DNA from: Clostridia bacterium | GTDB taxonomy: Bacteria; Bacillota; Clostridia; Oscillospirales; CAG-382 | DNA: 10,334 nucleotides | Reading direction: 5' to 3' | Assembly: GCA_017397605.1 (NCBI GenBank) | Contig: JAFQII010000265.1 | Coordinates: 1-10,334, forward strand | In this document: piece after piece, positions 7,087 through 10,334 of the stretch | How positions within the stretch are numbered: position 1 is the stretch's first letter | How the letters are laid out: each line of letters opens with the position of its first letter | Translations under genes and position numbers: made by a program | Notes under the pieces: generated by a model | What the model was told of the DNA's origin: nothing | Database searches by the model: none | What the model saw: the letters and a program-made list of their open reading frames with translations, nothing else

Positions 7087-7674
7087 TCGTATGATGACAG
7101 CACGGCACGGCGCACCGTCAGCGCCTGCCAGCAAGAGCGGTGCGGCAAATAAGAAACAAACACCTTCGGGTACGTGAGACAAGCGTACGCCTTCCAGCAA
7201 AACCGTTTCGGAGGCGAGCAGGATTTTGTGCACCTCCATGGGCGCATCCTCAGGTCCGACCGTTTGAGACTCGTTGCCAAGCAAATCGATCTTTGCATCC
7301 GCAAACACACGGGCAGCATCGGCGGATATCACCGCCTCCCCGCCAATCAAAATGCGTCCGGCGGATTCGGGATTTGCACGCATCGCATTTTGCAAAATAC
7401 AGCGGGCATCGTCGGCGCGAAGAATTCCGTCAAAAAACGTCAGATACGCATAACCGACGGTTTTTTCCAACGGAAGCGTGTCGATCGTTTTGCCGTCCTG
7501 CAAAAAATGATACGGTGCGTCAAGATGCGTTCCGTTATGTGCGCACATTGAAAACGCTGTCAAATTGTAAAGATCGCCGTCACCGATTGATGCAAGCACT
7601 TGTTTCTGCGGCACAGGATCGCCGGGATAAACGTTGCAGGAAAAAACCTCTTGAGAGATATCGTATAGTTTCAT
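7084..7674 (-). CDS. Cyclase family protein (kynurenine formamidase-like metal hydrolase)
   Basis: This 196-residue protein belongs to the putative cyclase family (Pfam PF04199), metal-dependent hydrolases that include bacterial kynurenine formamidase KynB and isatin hydrolase. The N-terminus reads MKLYDISQEV followed by VYPGDP, the typical opening. The metal-binding signature H46-N-G-T-H50-L-D52-A-P-Y-H56 is complete. The C-terminal half keeps IDLLGNESQTVGP and the late VLLEGVRLSHVPEG. The length is at the short end of the family range of about 200-220. The ATG has GAGGA 6 nt upstream and its own promoter. It is convergent with the GH2 gene and divergent from the sdpR-like gene, so neither neighbour reveals its substrate. 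No tryptophan-degradation gene is in the window. Family assignment is firm and the substrate is unknown. Confidence 0.9.
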   Translation of the reverse strand: MKLYDISQEVFSCNVYPGDPVPQKQVLASIGDGDLYNLTAFSMCAHNGTHLDAPYHFLQDGKTIDTLPLEKTVGYAYLTFFDGILRADDARCILQNAMRANPESAGRILIGGEAVISADAARVFADAKIDLLGNESQTVGPEDAPMEVHKILLASETVLLEGVRLSHVPEGVCFLFAAPLLLAGADGAPCRAVIIR

Positions 7675-7703
7675 AAACGTTCCTCATACTTTTTCTTGGG
7701 GGC

Positions 7704-7732
7704 ATTATACCATAAGTGATTTATTTTTTCAA
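7704..7732 (-). promoter_or_regulatory. Promoter of the cyclase-family gene
   Basis: On the minus strand TTGAAA (7732-7727), a 17-bp spacer and TATAAT (7709-7704), with TG one base before the -10 (TGGTATAAT), give a near-consensus extended -10 promoter. The expected start is near 7697, so the leader is about 22 nt and includes the GAGGA site. Confidence 0.8.
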
Positions 7733-7749
7733 GTTTTTTGATTCCCCTA

Positions 7750-7778
7750 TTGACAAATCATTTTTGATATGCTACAAT
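7750..7778 (+). promoter_or_regulatory. Promoter of the sdpR-sdpI-ABC operon
   Basis: A perfect -35 TTGACA (7750-7755), a 17-bp spacer and TACAAT (7773-7778) form a strong sigma-A-type promoter. Transcription would start near 7785, inside the inverted repeat described next. It is back-to-back with the cyclase promoter; the two -35 boxes are 17 bp apart. Confidence 0.85.
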
Positions 7779-7779
7779 A

Positions 7780-7806
7780 CATTTAACAATTAGGTTAAAT
7801 GTTAAA
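7780..7806. promoter_or_regulatory. Inverted repeat at the transcription start, likely SdpR-type operator
   Basis: CATTTAAC (7780-7787) and GTTAAATG (7794-7801) are perfect inverted 8-bp arms around AATTAG. A further GTTAAA (7801-7806) repeats the right half-site 7 bp downstream. The element lies directly after the -10 box and over the expected start, where a bound winged-helix repressor would block initiation. ArsR-family regulators such as B. subtilis SdpR repress their own operon, so autoregulation is the natural reading. Binding itself is inferred. Confidence 0.65.
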
Positions 7807-7821
7807 CGAAAGGGAATTTCA

Positions 7822-8091
7822 ATGGGTTTGCAACAAACAATGCGCGCATTGTCCGATCCCATCCGGCGAGAGATCTTGTATCTCTTGAAAGACGGACGGA
7901 TGAGCGCAGGCGACATTGTATCGCATTTTGATGTAACCGGTGCATCGATCTCGAGACATCTCTCGGTGCTCAAAGATGCGGATCTGATCCGCGACACGCG
8001 CGAGGGAAAGTTTATTTTTTATGAGCTAAACGCGTCCGTGCTGGAAGAAATCATGCTATGGATCACACAGTTGAAAGGAGAAAACGAATGA
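7822..8091 (+). CDS. SdpR-like ArsR-family winged-helix repressor
   Basis: This small DNA-binding protein of 89 residues is a bare ArsR-type winged helix: LSDPIRREILYLLKDG (about 10-25), MSAGDIVSHF, the recognition helix in GASISRHLSVLKDADLI (about 42-58), and the wing REGKFIFYELN. No cysteine metal site is visible, so it is not a metal sensor of the classical kind. The pattern closely follows B. subtilis SdpR (autorepressor of sdpRI), including DP-x-RR-x-IL and S-x-S-x-HL-x-VLK. The ATG at 7822 has AAAGGGA (7809-7815) 6 nt upstream. Its TGA overlaps the ATG of the SdpI-like gene by 4 nt, so the two are translationally coupled. In the SdpRI model the membrane partner sequesters the repressor when its peptide ligand is present. 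That mechanism is inferred here from the family. Confidence 0.92.
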   Translation: MGLQQTMRALSDPIRREILYLLKDGRMSAGDIVSHFDVTGASISRHLSVLKDADLIRDTREGKFIFYELNASVLEEIMLWITQLKGENE

Positions 8092-9170
8092 AAGAAAAAC
8101 TCATCAAATACAAATGGAGGCTCTTGATCTCCTCGGTTCTCATCCTATTGCCTTCCCTGTTCGGTTTGATCTTGTGGAACGAGCTCCCCGAGAAAATAGC
8201 CGTTCACTGGGGACCGTCGGGAGAAGCGGACGGTTGGGGTTCTCCGTTATTTGCCGTCATCGGCTTTCCGCTCATTTTGCTGGCGGTGCATTGGCTTTGC
8301 ATGATCATCACGTTTTGCGACAAAAAGCAAGAAGGGCAAAGCCGCAAGGCGTTTGAAATGATTTTTTGGATCATGCCCGTCATATCGATCTTTGTCAGCG
8401 GGATAATGTATGCGAGTGCGTTGGACGTCGGGATGAATACGTTTGCGTATGTTTGCATCCTGCTCGGCGCAGTGTTTATCGTGATCGGCAACTATCTTCC
8501 CAAATGCAAGCAAAACCGCACGCTGGGAATCAAGCTTCGCTGGACGCTTGCAAACGAAGAGAACTGGAACAAAACGCATCGTCTCGGCGGAAAAATCGGT
8601 GTTGTCTGCGGCGTTTTGACCTTGCTGACAGCATTTTTGCCGAGTATTGTATTTCCGTTCGTTGCAATCGGACTGATTCTTGCCAATGTGATCATCCCGA
8701 CCGTATATTCCTATCGTTTGTACCGCAAGCACCTGCACGAGGGTGTGGTATACACTTTTGAAAAACACTCAAAAACCCGCACCTTGCTTATGGTCATTTT
8801 GATTGTCTCGGTCGTTGTGCTTTGCTTGATAACCTTGTTTACGGGTGATATCAACACGACGGTCGGCGAGGATACGCTTACGATCGATGCGCCCTACCGA
8901 AGCGGTACGACGATCCAATATGACAAAATCGAACGTTTGGAATTGGTCGAATCGTTTGATGCGGGAGAACGAGTCAACGGATTTGGTACGCCGAAATTGA
9001 GCTTGGGTTGGTTCAAAAACGACGCATTCGGCACCTACACCCTCTACGGATACACCAAAAGCGATGTGTGCACCGTTTTGGTTTCGGACGGGAAAACGAT
9101 CGCGGTCGCTTTGGAAAGCGCAGAGCAGACGAGAGCGCTTTATGAAGCGCTGAAAGGAAAGGTGAAATAA
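8088..9170 (+). CDS. SdpI-like integral membrane protein with C-terminal PH-like domain
   Basis: In B. subtilis, SdpI gives immunity to the SDP killing peptide and acts with SdpR in signalling. The start is the ATG at 8088 (360 residues), supported by AAAGGAG (8074-8080) with 7 nt spacing and the ATGA overlap with the repressor gene; the frame's earlier ATG at 8058 lies well inside that gene. Visible parts: helix 1 (about 12-30), then the DUF1648-type segment LPEKIAVHWGPSGEADGW (33-50), helices at about 54-76, 92-110 and 119-137, the SdpI signature NRTLGIKLRWTLANEENWNKTHR (143-165), and hydrophobic stretches at about 170-207. A last helix (about 231-252) is followed by a soluble domain (about 255-360) resembling bacterial PH-like domains. 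That tail is absent from the short SdpI form. An immunity or envelope-stress role is inferred. Confidence 0.88.
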   Translation: MKEKLIKYKWRLLISSVLILLPSLFGLILWNELPEKIAVHWGPSGEADGWGSPLFAVIGFPLILLAVHWLCMIITFCDKKQEGQSRKAFEMIFWIMPVISIFVSGIMYASALDVGMNTFAYVCILLGAVFIVIGNYLPKCKQNRTLGIKLRWTLANEENWNKTHRLGGKIGVVCGVLTLLTAFLPSIVFPFVAIGLILANVIIPTVYSYRLYRKHLHEGVVYTFEKHSKTRTLLMVILIVSVVVLCLITLFTGDINTTVGEDTLTIDAPYRSGTTIQYDKIERLELVESFDAGERVNGFGTPKLSLGWFKNDAFGTYTLYGYTKSDVCTVLVSDGKTIAVALESAEQTRALYEALKGKVK

Positions 9171-10049
9171 GTGTTTGCAATCGAGACAAACGCCCTGACA
9201 AAATACTACGGCAAGGCGCGCGGAATCGTCGATGTCGATCTCACGGTTCCGCAAGGAGACTTTTTCGGATTCATCGGCCCCAACGGTGCAGGCAAAAGCA
9301 CTTTGATCCGTACACTGCTTGGGTTCCTTTCGCCGTCAAGCGGTTCTGCACAGATCATGGGCAAGGATACCGCCAAAGATAAGGTCAGCGCACTCTCACA
9401 AATCGGCTATCTGTCGTCCGATTGCCTGTTTTATCCCGGGATGCGGGTTGGTGACCTGCTTGCATTATCCGCAAAATTACGCAAATCTGATTGCAATGCT
9501 GAAGCAAAGCGTCTGTGCGAGCGATTAGACCTCGATGCTTCGCGCAAAATCTCTGACTTGTCGTTTGGCAACCGAAAAAAGGTTGGTATTGTATGCGCAT
9601 TACAGCATAAGCCGTCCATTTGTATTTTTGACGAGCCGACAAGCGGACTGGACCCTTTGATGCAAAAGGAATTCTTTTCCATTCTGAAAGAACGTCATAA
9701 GGACGGCGCGACCATCTTCTTGTCCTCTCACATTCTATCGGAGGTTGAACAGCATTGCTCTCACGCCGCCGTCATCCGCGAAGGGCGCTTGTTGATCAGT
9801 GACAGCGTCGAAAAGCTCAGTCACAGCGGGGTCAAACGCATCACGCTCAAGGGTGTATTGCCGTTTGATTCGACTGCAGAGATGCATGATATCGTTTGGG
9901 ATGGCAATACCGTTCGCTTTTTGTATAACGGGAACCAAAAAGTTATGATGCAGTTGTTGGCTTCGCTATCGTTTGAGGATATCCAAATCCACGATCCGAC
10001 GTTGGATGAGATCTTTTTGCATTATTATCAAAAGGGGGCATCGGTATGA
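9171..10049 (+). CDS. ABC transporter ATP-binding protein
   Basis: This is the 292-residue ATPase subunit of a two-component ABC transporter. Walker A is GPNGAGKST (36-44), the signature is LSFGN-RKKVGI (130-140, a common variant of LSGGQ in single-domain exporters), Walker B is SICIFDEP (149-156) with catalytic E155, the D-loop is SGLD (158-161) and the switch histidine is H187 in LSSHILSEVE. The roughly 80-residue tail after the nucleotide-binding domain is usual for BcrA/CcmA-like ATPases of ABC-2 exporters. Translation starts at a GTG immediately after the TAA of the SdpI-like gene, with AAGGTGA (9159-9165) 5 nt upstream. It ends in a 4-nt ATGA overlap with the permease gene. With the permease it probably exports a lipid-active peptide or drug, or serves in self-immunity. 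The substrate is not shown by the sequence. Confidence 0.94.
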   Translation: MFAIETNALTKYYGKARGIVDVDLTVPQGDFFGFIGPNGAGKSTLIRTLLGFLSPSSGSAQIMGKDTAKDKVSALSQIGYLSSDCLFYPGMRVGDLLALSAKLRKSDCNAEAKRLCERLDLDASRKISDLSFGNRKKVGIVCALQHKPSICIFDEPTSGLDPLMQKEFFSILKERHKDGATIFLSSHILSEVEQHCSHAAVIREGRLLISDSVEKLSHSGVKRITLKGVLPFDSTAEMHDIVWDGNTVRFLYNGNQKVMMQLLASLSFEDIQIHDPTLDEIFLHYYQKGASV

Positions 10050-10334
10050 TTTTACTCATGCACGAATGGAAACAAAACCGTGTCACTTTGCTGGTATGGT
10101 CTGCCGCCTTGGCATTTATGCTTGGCATCTGTGTTTTGATCTACCCACAAATGAGCACGCAAATGAGCGAACTCAGCGACATGTTTGCAAATATGGGCGC
10201 ATTCACGGATGCATTCGGAATGGACCAATTGAATTTTGGAGAGTTCATGGGGTATTTCGGCGTAGAGTGCGGAAATACGCTCGGACTCGGCGGCGCTTTG
10301 TTTGCGGCTATCCTTGGTATTTCTGCGCTCTGCA
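10046..10334 (+). CDS. ABC-2-type transporter permease, N-terminal part (cut by window edge)
   Basis: The open frame runs off the right edge, leaving 96 complete codons. It opens with MILLMHEWKQNRVTLLVWSA, a short basic cytoplasmic segment leading into a first transmembrane helix (about residues 13-32). A soluble stretch follows (YPQMSTQMSELSDMFANMG and on to about residue 72), and a second hydrophobic segment begins at about 78 (LGLGGALFAAILGISALC). This layout, a helix, an external loop of about 45 residues and a second helix, fits ABC-2-type permeases partnered with BcrA-like ATPases. The ATG overlaps the ATPase stop as ATGA, and GGGGG (10034-10038) lies 7 nt upstream. The function follows mainly from its position and membrane profile. 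Confidence 0.82.
   Translation, partial: MILLMHEWKQNRVTLLVWSAALAFMLGICVLIYPQMSTQMSELSDMFANMGAFTDAFGMDQLNFGEFMGYFGVECGNTLGLGGALFAAILGISALC

Noticed and set aside
5834..7108. A 424-codon minus-strand open frame opposite the GH2 gene
   Set aside because: It mirrors the GH2 codons, crosses the bidirectional terminator, and its translation is unlike a real protein. The GH2 frame has catalytic motifs throughout.
8058..8087. An earlier ATG start for the SdpI-like protein
   Set aside because: It would add ten residues overlapping the repressor gene. The ATG at 8088 has AAAGGAG at ideal spacing and the standard ATGA overlap.

Overview
The window looks like a chromosomal segment of a Gram-positive, probably gut-associated Clostridia-type bacterium (Firmicutes). 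The evidence is strong AAGGAG-type ribosome binding sites, consensus sigma-A-like promoters, short intergenic regions, an SdpR/SdpI pair, and an AraC regulator of a type I associate with Firmicutes. The species cannot be named from the sequence. No tRNA, rRNA, CRISPR array, insertion sequence or phage gene was seen, and coding density is high.

Region 1 (1-7045) is a hexuronide, most likely glucuronide, utilisation locus. On the minus strand an AraC-family regulator, glucuronate isomerase (uxaC) and mannonate dehydratase (uxuA, cut by the left edge) form one operon with gaps of 33 and 21 nt. It is driven by a near-consensus promoter at about 2921-2949. Divergent from it, on the plus strand, are a GPH-family sugar:cation symporter (3084-4661) and, after a terminator and a new promoter, a cytoplasmic GH2 glycosidase (4787-7045). 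A coherent route follows: the symporter imports a hexuronide, the GH2 enzyme releases the uronic acid, UxaC makes fructuronate, an unseen UxuB would reduce it to mannonate, and UxuA dehydrates that to 2-keto-3-deoxygluconate. The GH2 enzyme has both catalytic glutamates and an N-x-K motif associated with beta-glucuronidases, although its barrel reads more like the bacterial beta-galactosidase-type branch. It also has a C-terminal extension of about 115 residues.

Region 2 (7055-7732) is a stand-alone minus-strand gene for a cyclase/kynurenine-formamidase-like metal hydrolase. It has its own extended -10 promoter, and a bidirectional hairpin separates it from the convergent GH2 gene.

Region 3 (7750-10334) is a tightly packed plus-strand operon: an SdpR-like ArsR repressor, an SdpI-like membrane protein with a C-terminal PH-like domain, an ABC ATPase, and an ABC-2-type permease cut by the right edge. 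Adjacent genes overlap by 4 nt or abut directly. The promoter is followed by a perfect 8-bp inverted repeat that is a likely SdpR operator. The set looks like a self-regulated envelope-stress or peptide-immunity/export module. No toxin gene lies in the window, so that role is inferred.

No wholly new system is evident. The items most worth a second look are the GH2 substrate question and its C-terminal module, a duplicated motif in an extracellular loop of the symporter, the operator-like repeats, and the SdpRI-ABC module.
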